Part shown: piece after piece, positions 1-8,671 of the stretch
Layout of the letters: the number at the start of each line of letters is the position of its first letter
How positions within the stretch are numbered: position 1 is the first letter of the stretch
Source of the DNA: Magnetovibrio sp.
GTDB lineage: Bacteria > Pseudomonadota > Alphaproteobacteria > Rhodospirillales > Magnetovibrionaceae
DNA length: 64,000 bases
Assembly (NCBI RefSeq): GCF_036568125.1
Contig: NZ_DATCTF010000015.1
Coordinates: 62,001-126,000, forward strand
Direction of reading: 5' to 3'
Notes under the pieces: generated by a model
The model's input: only the letters and a program-made list of their open reading frames with translations
What the model was told of the DNA's origin: nothing
Databases searched by the model: none
Made by a program: the position numbers and the translations under genes

Positions 1-539
1 AACGCGTATTGGAAGTCGAAGGACGCCTGACGTTGCTAGACCAAAGCCGTGTGATCCGCCCGCACCCTTATTTCCGGCTGTTTTCGACCACCAACACCAT
101 CGGCCTGGGCGATACCACCGGGCTCTATCACGGCACCCAGCAGATCAATCAAGGCCAGATGGACCGCTGGAACATCGTCACCACGCTGAATTATCTGCCC
201 CATGATGACGAAACGCGCATCATTCTGTCCAAGGTCGCCGCGTACCAGAGCGACGAAGGCCGTAAAACCGTGTCGGCCATGGTGCGGGTCGCCGACCTCA
301 CCCGCGAAGGCTTCATCAGCGGCGACATCTCGACCGTGATGAGCCCGCGCACGGTGCTGACGTGGGCGGAAAACGCGCAGATTTTCGGCAATGTCGGCAC
401 CGCGTTCCGCATGAGCTTCCTCAACAAATGCGATGAGTTGGAACGCCCCATCGTCGCCGAATATTACCAGCGCTGCTTTGGCGAGGAATTGCCCGAATCC
501 CTGATCAAATCCGGTCTCGGGTCCAGCGCTCAAGGATAA
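1..539 (+). CDS. cobS: Cobaltochelatase subunit CobS (3' part, 5' end outside window)
   Basis: AAA+ ATPase subunit of the aerobic cobaltochelatase, which works with CobT and CobN to insert cobalt into hydrogenobyrinic acid diamide. The reading frame is open from base 3, so the gene starts before the window; the TTG at 9 is internal. The visible 178 residues are the C-terminal half. They include the stretch [29 protein letters not shown] and the helical lid ending in [13 protein letters not shown], all characteristic of CobS. The Walker A motif must lie upstream. The stop is 9 bp before cobT, so the two are probably co-transcribed. Confidence 0.95.
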   Translation, partial: RVLEVEGRLTLLDQSRVIRPHPYFRLFSTTNTIGLGDTTGLYHGTQQINQGQMDRWNIVTTLNYLPHDDETRIILSKVAAYQSDEGRKTVSAMVRVADLTREGFISGDISTVMSPRTVLTWAENAQIFGNVGTAFRMSFLNKCDELERPIVAEYYQRCFGEELPESLIKSGLGSSAQG

Positions 540-548
540 GGCCGGGAC

Positions 549-2420
549 ATGTCCAAGGCAGAACCGCTCAACGAAACGCTCAAACGCGCAACCGCAGCAA
601 CGCTCAAGGCCATGGGCCAAAAGCGCGAACTGACGGTCGGTTTCGTGCGCGGTCAAAGCGGCCCGTCCCTGTCGGGCGAAAGCGCCATGCTGCCCGAACC
701 GGAACCGGCACCGCATCTCAAATCCGCCGACGTCTTGCGTCTGCGCGGACAAGCCGACGCCCTGGCGATGCGCATGCAATATCACGACCCGGACTTGCAC
801 AACCGCTTGATGCCGCCGGGCGATGATGCGCGCGCGGTATTCGGCGCCCTGGAACAAGCACGGGTCGAGGCTGTCGGCGCGCGGGTGTTTCCCGGCGCGG
901 CGCAAAACATGGCGGCGCTGCACGAACAGAACGCCGGTAAATTCCGTGGGGTCAGCGAGCGCGACCCGGTGCACATGGCCCAGGCCATCACGCTGTTGGC
1001 GCGCGAACGTTTCAACGGCGAGAAAATTCCCGCCGACGCCGAGGACTTGGCCCAAATCTGGCGGCCGTGGCTCGACGCCAAAGCCCCAGGACGCCTCAAC
1101 AAGCTGGCGACGACGTTGGCCGATCAGGCGGAATTCGCGCGTGAAGCCGGAATGCTGATGCAAGCGCTGGAACTGCTCAACGAATTGCCCGGTCAAAGTG
1201 AATCCGATCAGCAGTCGGATCAGGACGCCCAAAGCCAGGAACAGCAGCCAGAAAGCGAGTCTGACGACAGCCAGCAAGGCGATGGTGAACAGGACACCTC
1301 CGGCGTGATGGGCTCGGAAGGCATGAGCGCCGAATTCGCCGACGGCCTCGACGGCGAAGGCGGGTTGGACGAAGACATGGTCGCGGGCGGCGAGACACCC
1401 TCAGGCCCCAGCGAACACGACGACGCGTGGCCGCAAAACGATCCCAACCCCGTCCGTCCCTATCGCGCCTACACCACCGAATTCGATCAGGTCGTGCCCG
1501 CCGAAGAACTGTGCGAGCCGATGGAATTGCAGCGCCTGCGCGAACAGTTGGACCGCCAGTTGGATAAGCTGCAAGGCGTGGTCACCAAACTCGCCAACCG
1601 TTTACAGCGCCGCCTGCTGGCCAAACAGACGCGATCGTGGGAATTCGATCTGGAAGAAGGCATGCTGGATGTCGCCAAATTGCCGCGGGTGATCATCGAC
1701 CCTTACGCACCGCTGTCGTTCAAGGAAGAAAAGGACGCCGATTTCCGCGACACCGTGGTGTCGTTGCTGATCGACAATTCCGGCTCCATGCGCGGCCGGC
1801 CCATCTCCATCGCCGCCACCAGCGCCGATGTCATGGCGCGCACCTTGGAACGCTGTGGGGTGAAAGTTGAAATTCTCGGCTTCACCACCCGCGCGTGGAA
1901 GGGCGGTAAATCCCGCGAGCAATGGGTCGAACAGGGCAAGCCGGAAAAGCCCGGCCGCCTCAACGATCTGCGCCACATCATCTACAAGGGTGCCGACACC
2001 CCCTGGCGGCGTGTGCGACGCAACTTAGGGCTGATGCTCAAAGAAGGCATCTTGAAGGAAAACATCGACGGCGAAGCCTTGCTGTGGGCGCACAGCCGTC
2101 TGCTCGGCCGCCCCGAACAACGCCGCATTTTGATGGTCATTTCCGACGGCGCGCCGGTGGACGACGCCACCTTGAGCGTCAACCCCGGCAACTATCTCGA
2201 ACGCCACCTGCGCGACGCCATCGAATGGATCGAGACCAAATCGCCGGTCGAACTGATCGCCATCGGCATCGGCCACGACGTGACGCGCTATTACAAACGC
2301 GCCGTAACACTGCTGGATGCCGAGGATCTGGGTGGAACCATCATGTCGGAGTTGGCCGATTTGTTCGATGAAGACACCAAATCCACCCGCCAACAAGGCC
2401 GCATGCGGCGACGTGCATAG
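549..2420 (+). CDS. cobT: Cobaltochelatase subunit CobT
   Basis: 623-residue partner of CobS in the CobNST cobalt chelatase of aerobic cobalamin synthesis. An N-terminal helical region is followed by a strongly acidic, Gln/Ser/Asp-rich linker (about residues 215-300). The C-terminal von Willebrand A domain carries the MIDAS motif DNSGSM near residue 410, a conserved FTTRAWKGG segment and SDGAPVDD. Length and layout match CobT proteins of alphaproteobacteria. The ATG at 549 is 9 bp after cobS. A region of about 110 bp without an obvious terminator follows. Confidence 0.96.
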   Translation: MSKAEPLNETLKRATAATLKAMGQKRELTVGFVRGQSGPSLSGESAMLPEPEPAPHLKSADVLRLRGQADALAMRMQYHDPDLHNRLMPPGDDARAVFGALEQARVEAVGARVFPGAAQNMAALHEQNAGKFRGVSERDPVHMAQAITLLARERFNGEKIPADAEDLAQIWRPWLDAKAPGRLNKLATTLADQAEFAREAGMLMQALELLNELPGQSESDQQSDQDAQSQEQQPESESDDSQQGDGEQDTSGVMGSEGMSAEFADGLDGEGGLDEDMVAGGETPSGPSEHDDAWPQNDPNPVRPYRAYTTEFDQVVPAEELCEPMELQRLREQLDRQLDKLQGVVTKLANRLQRRLLAKQTRSWEFDLEEGMLDVAKLPRVIIDPYAPLSFKEEKDADFRDTVVSLLIDNSGSMRGRPISIAATSADVMARTLERCGVKVEILGFTTRAWKGGKSREQWVEQGKPEKPGRLNDLRHIIYKGADTPWRRVRRNLGLMLKEGILKENIDGEALLWAHSRLLGRPEQRRILMVISDGAPVDDATLSVNPGNYLERHLRDAIEWIETKSPVELIAIGIGHDVTRYYKRAVTLLDAEDLGGTIMSELADLFDEDTKSTRQQGRMRRRA

Positions 2421-2529
2421 AACATTTCATGTCCGTCGGCGGGCACTTAAACCTTGCCTCTTGGCCTATTTCGCATAAGATTGGTGTAAATGAGATGAGC
2501 GCCATGCTCATCCGCAGTTTGCAACGGGG

Positions 2530-2988
2530 ATGACCGTGATTCTGACACGCGTCAAAAGTGCGATCCGCTCGACCTGCAGCCGCCTCAAGGTAACGCACCG
2601 GGGCGCGGCGCAGACGGCGTTGTTCGCCATGCTTTTGCAAGCGATGATCCCGCTCAGCGCCGCCGTACCGCTACCGGACGACGACGGCATCCGCGAGGGT
2701 CAGTCACTCCCCAGTTTCTATCTCGTTATTTGTACGGCCTACGGCGCACAGACCCGCGGCGACGTTTTGGACGGACCTCTGGACAAGGTTCCTTCTGACG
2801 TCACACCCTGGGACTGCCCAGTCTGCCAAGTGCAGGCCAGCGCCCAAGGTCCGGTCCCTCAGGCGCCCCAGGTGGCGTTTGTACCCCTCGACCTCCCTCG
2901 GGGGTGCAACGTTCCTGAAGCGAGCGACAAGCGGACCGCACTTTGGAGTGCCGCGCCGGGGTTGGCCCGCGGTCCGCCCGCCGCCTGA
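2530..2988 (+). CDS. DUF2946-like small exported protein
   Basis: 152-residue protein with an N-terminal hydrophobic signal-like segment (about residues 25-48, AQTALFAMLLQAMIPLSAA). A cysteine pattern typical of DUF2946 follows: ICTAYG near residue 64 and CPVC near residue 94. DUF2946 proteins are often encoded beside copper chaperones, and the next gene is a PCu(A)C protein, so a periplasmic metal-handling role is likely. That role is inferred from context. The C-terminal 50 residues are Pro/Ala-rich and unconserved. The ATG at 2530 follows a weak GGGG ribosome site. Confidence 0.6.
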   Translation: MTVILTRVKSAIRSTCSRLKVTHRGAAQTALFAMLLQAMIPLSAAVPLPDDDGIREGQSLPSFYLVICTAYGAQTRGDVLDGPLDKVPSDVTPWDCPVCQVQASAQGPVPQAPQVAFVPLDLPRGCNVPEASDKRTALWSAAPGLARGPPAA

Positions 2989-3162
2989 CCCACAGTTACA
3001 CTTCCCAACCAAGACCACGCTCGGGCCGGAAAGTAGGACGGCCGGCTCGGGCGTGTGTCTATACAAAACAGCCAAGATTTGAACCTGCTCGTCCCAACCA
3101 GGATTGAGCCGCCCGTACAGAGAGGCGCACGCGTGTGCCCGCAATTGCAAGGACCCAAGACC

Positions 3163-3681
3163 ATGAACAGCTTTAAGACTTTCATCGCCGCAACCGCACT
3201 CGCCACCGTCGCTTTCACCGGTGCTGCCCTGGCCGGCGACATGACGATTTCCAAGCCTTGGGCCCGTGCCTCTGCCGGCATGGCCAAAGCCGGCGCTGCC
3301 TTTATGTTCATCTACAATGAAACCGGGATGGACGACACCCTGGTCGCCGCCAAGGCCGACGTGTCGAAAAAGGTCGAACTGCACACCCACCTGATGGAAG
3401 GCGGCGTGATGAAAATGCGTGAAGTCGAAGGCGGCATCCCGGTGAAAAACGGCACCACCCAAGAACTCAAACCCGGCAGCTACCACGTGATGTTCATGGG
3501 TCTGAACGAGCCGCTTAAAGAAGGCAGCTCCTTCCCCGTCACCTTGGTGTTCGAACATGCCGGCGAAAAGACCATCAAAGTCGAAGTCATGGGACCGGGC
3601 GCGATGGGCGATATGGCCAAGCACAAAATGGGTGGCATGCAGAACATGGACCACGGCAACATGCCGGGCATGGGTCAATAA
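3163..3681 (+). CDS. Periplasmic copper chaperone PCu(A)C
   Basis: 172-residue exported protein of the PCu(A)C family, which delivers Cu(I) in the periplasm, classically to cytochrome oxidase. The signal peptide runs to an ALA-GD cleavage site near residue 24. The family signature is present: SKPWARAS near the mature N-terminus, then the His/Met ligands ELHTHLMEGGVMKMRE and a distal HVMFMGL. The tail (about residues 145-172) is unusually rich in Met and His and could bind extra metal. The ATG at 3163 is preceded by AAGG. An upstream in-frame start at 3055 would place the signal peptide internally and is rejected. A strong terminator follows. Confidence 0.93.
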   Translation: MNSFKTFIAATALATVAFTGAALAGDMTISKPWARASAGMAKAGAAFMFIYNETGMDDTLVAAKADVSKKVELHTHLMEGGVMKMREVEGGIPVKNGTTQELKPGSYHVMFMGLNEPLKEGSSFPVTLVFEHAGEKTIKVEVMGPGAMGDMAKHKMGGMQNMDHGNMPGMGQ

Positions 3682-3711
3682 GCCCCTTAACACCACCGAC
3701 CACATCGAAAA

Positions 3712-3742
3712 GGCCGGAACGGTATCGTTCCGGCCTTTTTTT
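3712..3742 (+). terminator. Rho-independent terminator after the PCu(A)C gene
   Basis: Perfect 9-bp stem GGCCGGAAC / GTTCCGGCC (3712-3720 with 3727-3735), a 6-base loop and seven Ts. It begins about 30 bp after the chaperone stop. Confidence 0.93.
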
Positions 3743-3765
3743 GATCTCGCCCCGTTGCGTCAGGA

Positions 3766-3990
3766 AACCACGAACGCCTGTTGTCATCGCGACTGATGGA
3801 AGCCCAACACCATCACCACGACATTCCCGCCGCGACTTTGCATCTGCACATCGACGAGCGAAACTGCCTCGAGGCCACGGTGCTTAGAGATACGATGAAA
3901 GATGTGCGCCATCTGTCCAATCACCTGACCTCCCAAACCGGCGTCAAGAACGGTCGCCTGCACATCATTCCCATCGACAGCGATACATAG
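3766..3990 (+). pseudogene. nikR: Truncated NikR: C-terminal nickel-binding domain only
   Basis: The reading frame encodes a segment closely matching the C-terminal ACT-like domain of the nickel-responsive repressor NikR. It keeps QHHHHD, the nickel-ligand pattern HLHIDERNC (H-x-H-x5-C), CLEATVL and GVKNGRLH. Similarity begins upstream of any start codon, at the codons for NHERLLSSRL from 3766, and an in-frame TGA lies at 3742. The roughly 60-residue ribbon-helix-helix DNA-binding domain and hinge are missing. The only starts are TTG at 3781 and ATG at 3796. This is a decayed nikR, or less likely an expressed 64-69-residue metal-binding fragment. The family match rests on recalled NikR sequences. 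Confidence 0.75.
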
Positions 3991-4014
3991 ACGACGATTG
4001 GCGTTCGCGGACCC

Positions 4015-4968
4015 TTAACGCGAACGACCGCGTCCACGCATGTTCGGCACGGAGCTGGACCGTCGTGCGCGTTTGACCGGGCGCGTCGCGCTGCTGGGAC
4101 TGGGAGTGGGGCTGGCACTGGAACGCATGGTTCCGGCAAGCGCCTGCAGACGTTCGATGCGGTTTTTCATATTGGGGTGGGTCGAGAACAGGTTGTCCAC
4201 CGATTTGGCGTGCAACGGGTTGACGATGAACATATGCGCGGTCGCCGGGTTGTCCTCGGCGCGGGCGTTGTCGATGCGCTTTGCGCCTTGTTCCAATTTG
4301 CCCAGCGCCGATGCCAACCACAATGGTTGGCCGCATATTTCGCTACCGATACGATCAGCCTCGTATTCGCGGGTGCGCGAGATCGCCATCTGCACCATCA
4401 TCGCCGCCAGCGGCGCCAAGATCATCACCAAGATCACCCCGACGATGCCCAACGGATTGTTGCGGTTGTCGCTGCCGCCGAAAAACATCGCGAAGTTCGC
4501 CAGCATGCTCAGCGCACCGGCGATGGTCGCGGTGATGGTCATGATCAGGGTGTCGCGGTTTTTCACGTGTGCCAACTCGTGCGCCATCACGCCCGCGACC
4601 TCGTTGGTATTCAACAGACGTAGCAGCCCCGTGGTCGCCGCGACGGCGGCATTTTGCGGGTTGCGACCGGTGGCGAACGCGTTGGGCTGGTCCTCGTCGA
4701 TGATGTAGACCTTGGGCATGGGCAGGTCGGCCTGTTGCGCCAGAGCCGCGACCATGTCGTAAAATTCCGGTTGCTCCGTGCGCGAAACCTGACGCGCGCC
4801 GTACATCCTGAGCACCATCTTGTCCGATGACCAATAGGCCCAGAAGTTCATGCCGACCGCGATCATCAAGGCGATCAGCATGCCGCCTTCGCCGCCCAAC
4901 ATGAAACCCGCAGCCATGAACAAAGCCGTCAGGCCCGCGATCAAAATGGCTGTGCGCATGTACCCCAT
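4015..4968 (-). CDS. htpX: HtpX-type membrane metalloprotease (M48)
   Basis: 317-residue inner-membrane zinc endopeptidase that degrades damaged membrane proteins. Two N-terminal membrane segments (about residues 5-45) precede the catalytic part with [12 protein letters not shown] (HExxH near residue 130). Two more hydrophobic segments follow, with the third zinc ligand in the downstream [14 protein letters not shown]. The C-terminus ends in a basic Ser/Pro/Arg-rich tail. The ATG at 4968 has AGGA seven bases upstream. A second ATG three codons later is possible. It converges on the nikR remnant. Confidence 0.94.
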   Translation of the reverse strand: MGYMRTAILIAGLTALFMAAGFMLGGEGGMLIALMIAVGMNFWAYWSSDKMVLRMYGARQVSRTEQPEFYDMVAALAQQADLPMPKVYIIDEDQPNAFATGRNPQNAAVAATTGLLRLLNTNEVAGVMAHELAHVKNRDTLIMTITATIAGALSMLANFAMFFGGSDNRNNPLGIVGVILVMILAPLAAMMVQMAISRTREYEADRIGSEICGQPLWLASALGKLEQGAKRIDNARAEDNPATAHMFIVNPLHAKSVDNLFSTHPNMKNRIERLQALAGTMRSSASPTPSPSSATRPVKRARRSSSVPNMRGRGRSR

Positions 4969-5073
4969 CGATGATCCTTTCGTGTTCGTATCGAAGGTCT
5001 TGTACCTGAGCGGGAGATAGGCGTGCGCCCCCTATCGCGTCAATCCCCCCGCAGCCATCGTCACGCGAAAAAA

Positions 5074-5102
5074 TTTGGACGATTGACTGATTTGGACGAT
5101 TG
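5074..5102. repeat. Short direct repeat TTTGGACGATTG x2
   Basis: Two identical 12-base copies at 5074-5085 and 5091-5102 start 17 bp apart, 59 bp upstream of the DsrE2-family gene. Tandem copies in a promoter region suggest a regulator binding site. No regulator is identified. Confidence 0.4.
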
Positions 5103-5160
5103 TCTTATTTTTAGGCCTCCACCATCAAAGGGGCACTCAACCGAACCGAGGGGATAGCCG

Positions 5161-5772
5161 ATGAATATGATTAAAACGACGACAGACGAAGCCCATCTCA
5201 ACGACTTGATCGACAAACGGCTCGATGCCGTGTTGGAACGTAAACTGGCCGAGATCGAGGCCAACAAAACCCCGTCCCTGGCGATCATCGCCACCAAAGG
5301 CACCATGGACATGGCCTATCCGCCGTTCATCCTGGCCTCGACCGCAGCGGCGCTCGAATGGGATGTGTCGGTGTTTTTCACGTTTTACGGCTTGGAACTG
5401 CTGAAGAAAAAACCGCGCTTGCAGGTCAGCCCGCTGGGCAATCCGTCAATGCCGATGAAAATGCCCTTCGGCCCCGAATGGCTGAAAGGCATCGAGTGGA
5501 ACATTCCCAACGCGGTGATGAGCAACGTGCCCGGTTTCGAAGCCATGGCCACCGCCATGTTCAAGGAAACCACCTGCGCCAAGGGTGTCGCCAGCGTCGA
5601 AGAATTGCGTGAAGCGTCAATCGAAGGCGGCGCGAAGCTGTTCGCGTGTCAGATGACGGTCGATCTGTTCGGCCATTCCCAAGACGACTACATCCCCGAA
5701 GTCGAGGGCTGGATCGGCGCGACCAGCTATCTGCCGATGTCGCAAAAAGCCGACATCAGTCTGTTCATTTAA
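5161..5772 (+). CDS. DsrE/DsrF/DrsH-like (DsrE2) family protein
   Basis: 203-residue protein of the DsrE2 class, thought to take part in cytoplasmic sulfur transfer and often encoded beside TusA. An N-terminal helical segment with charged residues (1-40) precedes the DsrE fold starting at SLAIIATKGTMDMAYPPF. Later come FTFYGLELLKKK, a conserved FGPEWLKG segment and FACQMTVDLFG, whose cysteine is the likely persulfide site. It heads a three-gene unit with tusA 16 bp downstream. The direct repeat at 5074 may regulate it. Confidence 0.85.
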   Translation: MNMIKTTTDEAHLNDLIDKRLDAVLERKLAEIEANKTPSLAIIATKGTMDMAYPPFILASTAAALEWDVSVFFTFYGLELLKKKPRLQVSPLGNPSMPMKMPFGPEWLKGIEWNIPNAVMSNVPGFEAMATAMFKETTCAKGVASVEELREASIEGGAKLFACQMTVDLFGHSQDDYIPEVEGWIGATSYLPMSQKADISLFI

Positions 5773-5788
5773 ACGGAGGAACGTACAT

Positions 5789-6016
5789 ATGGACTTCACC
5801 CACGACCTCGATGCACGCGGCCTCAATTGCCCGCTGCCGATCTTGAAAATTCGCAAGGTCCTGAACCAAGCCGAAAGTGGCGAGGTGGTGCGTATGATCA
5901 GCACCGACCAGGGTTCGCTGAAAGACATCGAATCGTTTTGCAAGCAGACCGGCAACACCTTGCTTTCGACCACCAGTGCCGATCGCGAACACACCTTCTT
6001 CGTGCGCAAGGATTGA
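5789..6016 (+). CDS. tusA: TusA-family sulfurtransferase
   Basis: 75-residue TusA/SirA-type sulfur carrier. The signature LDARGLNCPLPILKIRK contains the active cysteine (residue 15) that carries the persulfide, followed by a two-layer alpha/beta fold. A GGAGG ribosome site precedes the ATG. With the adjacent DsrE2 protein it probably forms a relay passing sulfane sulfur to acceptors. TusA can supply tRNA thiolation, Moco or sulfur oxidation; nothing here decides which. Confidence 0.92.
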   Translation: MDFTHDLDARGLNCPLPILKIRKVLNQAESGEVVRMISTDQGSLKDIESFCKQTGNTLLSTTSADREHTFFVRKD

Positions 6017-6021
6017 ACCCC

Positions 6022-7050
6022 ATGGACCCGCGTAAAAAGACCCTGACGGTGCTCGTCACCGGCGCCACCGGGTTCACCGGTTCGCACACCCTCGCTGCGT
6101 TGGCGGGGTTCGACCACGTCAATGTCGTCGCAACATGTCGCAACCCGGCCAAGCTGTCGGGGCGTTTTAAAGGCGAGATCCGGGTCGGCGATTTGAGCGA
6201 TGCCGGGTTTCGCAAGCATGTGCTGCAAGACATCGATGCCGTCGTCCACTGCGCTGCGTGGACCGCAGCGTGGGGACACCGGTCGCAATCGGACACGCAT
6301 CACCTGCGTCCCGCGCTCGCCTTCATCGACGACGTGGTCCAAGCCGGTGTGAAGCGCTTCGTCCACGTCAGCAGCACCGCGCTGACCGATCGCAACACGG
6401 ACGACGACGCGCATTGCGTGGGCGAGGTTACGCCGTTCTTCCCTCACCTGCACAATGTCCAAAAGATCGAAGAATATATGCGCCGACACGCCGACCACGG
6501 CACCACATTCGTCAACATGCGCTTGGGGTTTTTCGTCGGCTCGAATTACGGCCTGGGCATTTTGCCGATGTTGCTGCCCAGGCTAAAAACCCACCTGGTG
6601 CCATGGGTGAACGGTGGCGCCACCCATCTGCCGCTCATCGATGGTCGCGATATCGGGCAAGCCATGGCGCTGGCCGCGACGGTTCCCGGCCTCAAAGGCT
6701 ATGAATCGTTCAACGTCATCGGCCCCGAAAACCCGACCGTGCGTGACGTCATCGGTTTCTTGCATGATGAATTCGGCTATCCCAAGCCGCACTTTTCAGT
6801 ACCGTTTCCCATCGCCTACGTCTTTGCCGGCTTGATGGAAGCCATCGATCCGTTGGTGTGGTGGGAACCATTGGTGACCCGATCCATCATCCACTTTTTG
6901 GAGGAAAAAGCCGTCACCAATAGACGCGCCGAACAGGTGCTCGGATATCGGGCGCAACATCCTTGGCGACAGGCCGTTCGGTTGCAAATCGCCGAGATGG
7001 CCCGCAGGCAAATCAAACCCATGTCTATGACGCCACCAATCGGCGTGTAG
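6022..7050 (+). CDS. NAD-dependent epimerase/dehydratase (extended SDR)
   Basis: 342-residue protein with a Rossmann start VLVTGATGFTGSHTL. The second-strand and substrate regions resemble 3-beta-HSD or dihydroflavonol-reductase-like SDRs: VVHCAAWTAAWG, HVSSTALTDR and LPLIDGRDIGQAMALA. The usual YxxxK is not intact; the corresponding place reads HNVQKIEEYM, leaving a lysine but no tyrosine four residues before it. Activity as a classic SDR is therefore uncertain. The ATG at 6022 is five bases after the tusA stop, implying co-transcription. The substrate is unknown. Confidence 0.8.
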   Translation: MDPRKKTLTVLVTGATGFTGSHTLAALAGFDHVNVVATCRNPAKLSGRFKGEIRVGDLSDAGFRKHVLQDIDAVVHCAAWTAAWGHRSQSDTHHLRPALAFIDDVVQAGVKRFVHVSSTALTDRNTDDDAHCVGEVTPFFPHLHNVQKIEEYMRRHADHGTTFVNMRLGFFVGSNYGLGILPMLLPRLKTHLVPWVNGGATHLPLIDGRDIGQAMALAATVPGLKGYESFNVIGPENPTVRDVIGFLHDEFGYPKPHFSVPFPIAYVFAGLMEAIDPLVWWEPLVTRSIIHFLEEKAVTNRRAEQVLGYRAQHPWRQAVRLQIAEMARRQIKPMSMTPPIGV

Positions 7051-7134
7051 TACATGAATATGCATTTATGTCTGGAAACCTAAGCTCCGGCGCGTAAGAT
7101 GGGGACATCATCGCGCATTCAAGCTGGAGCCGTC

Positions 7135-7704
7135 ATGGGCCGCAAGGGCGAAGAAAAACGCCAGCGCATCATCGATGCCGCCAACACCTTGTTTTATCAC
7201 AAGGGGTTTACCGCAACGTCGTTCGCCGACATTGCGGACGATTGCGATGTGCCCAAAGGCAATTTTTATTTCTATTTTCGCACCAAGGAAGAGTTGCTCG
7301 ACGCGGTGATCCGCGACCGCTCGGAGCGTCTGGCAGGTTTGCTCGACGACCTTCACAAAGACATTCCCGATCCGCGTGCACGCCTGCACCGCATCGCCGA
7401 CGTGCCGTTCAACGATCGCCACGAGGTGGCGCAATATGGCTGCCCGATGGGTACGCTGAGTGCGGAAATCGGCAAGCTCACCCCTTTCAGTCAGAACGCT
7501 TTGACGTCGATGTATTCGTTGTTGTTGATGAGCATGCATCACTGCCTGGCGGGCATGGGATTGAGCCACGACGACGCCGACCATAATGCCCGTCACATGC
7601 TGACGCGTCTGCAAGGCGCCGCCAACCTTGCCCAGACCTTCAAGGATGAAAACTGGCTGGAAGCGGAAATCGCCGACATTCACGACTGGATCGATTCCCT
7701 GTGA
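7135..7704 (+). CDS. TetR/AcrR-family transcriptional regulator
   Basis: 189-residue repressor-type protein. The N-terminal helix-turn-helix spans about residues 10-55 (IIDAANTLFYHKGFTATSFADIA and PKGNFYFYFRTKEEL). The C-terminal domain is of the type with a conserved YGCPMGTLSAEI segment seen in TetR_C proteins of the ethidium/organic-compound type. GGAG five bases before the ATG at 7135 supports this start over the ATG at 7099. The effector is unknown. The neighbouring SDR operon or its own promoter are plausible targets. Confidence 0.9.
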   Translation: MGRKGEEKRQRIIDAANTLFYHKGFTATSFADIADDCDVPKGNFYFYFRTKEELLDAVIRDRSERLAGLLDDLHKDIPDPRARLHRIADVPFNDRHEVAQYGCPMGTLSAEIGKLTPFSQNALTSMYSLLLMSMHHCLAGMGLSHDDADHNARHMLTRLQGAANLAQTFKDENWLEAEIADIHDWIDSL

Positions 7705-7758
7705 TCACCGCCATGGCGGTGATATGCTGAGGCGACATCACCACCGTTGAGGTATCTC

Positions 7759-8622
7759 GTGATCCGTCTCGTTATTTTTACCCTGAGCATGTTGTGCGCC
7801 GCCCTCCCCGCGCGGACGGAAACCATGTGGGCCAATTTGGAACGGGTGTCGGAGCCCCTCTTGGCGGCTCCCCATGACCTGACGTTGAGCCCCGACGGCC
7901 GTTTCCTGGTAGTGGCCGACATGGGCAACGACCGGGTCGTGCTCTTGGACCCGGATCTATTGACCCTTGAGGGCATCATCGGGGCGCAAACGCTCAGCTT
8001 CCCTCACGACGTGGTTTTCGACGCCAAGGGCCGTTTGCTGGTGGCCGACAGCGGCAACGATCGCATCGTGATTTATGAGTTTCACGACACCGCCGCGCAG
8101 ATTGTCGGCATCATCGAAAATCTGGGCGGGCCCGAAGGCCTCGCGGTCGGCCCGCACGGATCGATCTATGCGTCCTCCACCATGGAAGATCGGGTCGTGC
8201 GCATCCACGATGGCGCGATTGAAACCGTCGCCGACAGCGCGTTGGGCATGGCCTTGAGCCGCCCGCACGACATCGAAATCCGCCAAGACGCCACCGGGCT
8301 GAGCATCATCGCCACGGACCCCGGCAACCACCGCCTTGTGGTGTTCGACCGCGATTTGCGCCCGAAATTCGAAATTTCCACTTGGGACCCACCGTTTTCG
8401 GAGCCCAAATACATCAGCCACGACGAACAAGGTCGCCTGTACGTCGCCGACGCGTTCAACAACCAAATTCGCGTGTTCAGTCCCGACGCCGCCCCGCTGG
8501 GCACGTTTGCCGAAACGCACGTCAAACTGCCGGAAGGCATATTGGTGGTCAAGGACCGCGCCTGGGTGTCGGACACCGAAAATGGCCGCGTTTTGCTTTA
8601 CCGATTGGGGGAAAGGCGGTAA
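7759..8622 (+). CDS. Exported NHL-repeat / SMP-30-like beta-propeller protein
   Basis: 287-residue protein with a signal peptide (LVIFTLSMLCAALPARTE). Repeated propeller blades of the form GRFLVVADMGNDRVVLLD, GRLLVADSGNDRIVIYEF, and GRLYVADAFNNQIRVFS are spaced about 45-55 residues apart, as in NHL proteins. It probably acts in the periplasm as a binding scaffold or lactonase-like enzyme; no catalytic residues can be assigned. The GTG at 7759 has GAGG six bases upstream and is preferred over the TTG at 7747. The DUF3050 gene follows after 49 bp. Confidence 0.8.
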   Translation: MIRLVIFTLSMLCAALPARTETMWANLERVSEPLLAAPHDLTLSPDGRFLVVADMGNDRVVLLDPDLLTLEGIIGAQTLSFPHDVVFDAKGRLLVADSGNDRIVIYEFHDTAAQIVGIIENLGGPEGLAVGPHGSIYASSTMEDRVVRIHDGAIETVADSALGMALSRPHDIEIRQDATGLSIIATDPGNHRLVVFDRDLRPKFEISTWDPPFSEPKYISHDEQGRLYVADAFNNQIRVFSPDAAPLGTFAETHVKLPEGILVVKDRAWVSDTENGRVLLYRLGERR

Positions 8623-8671
8623 ATTTCACCCCACCATACACCCCGGCCCCAATCAAAAAATCGGAAAACCG

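Noticed and set aside
36-1277. 413-codon open frame on the minus strand opposite cobS/cobT
   Set aside because: It mirrors two strongly recognised genes, is rich in His/Arg/Gly as GC-rich antisense frames are, and has no recognisable domain.
2704-3705. 333-codon minus-strand frame across DUF2946 and PCu(A)C genes
   Set aside because: It crosses the terminator region and two recognised plus-strand genes; His/Gly-rich shadow.
7196-7220. TCACAA-N15-GTCG match to the reb promoter element
   Set aside because: It lies inside the coding sequence of the TetR regulator. One-mismatch matches are expected a few times by chance in 64 kb on two strands, which also limits trust in the weaker reb copies.
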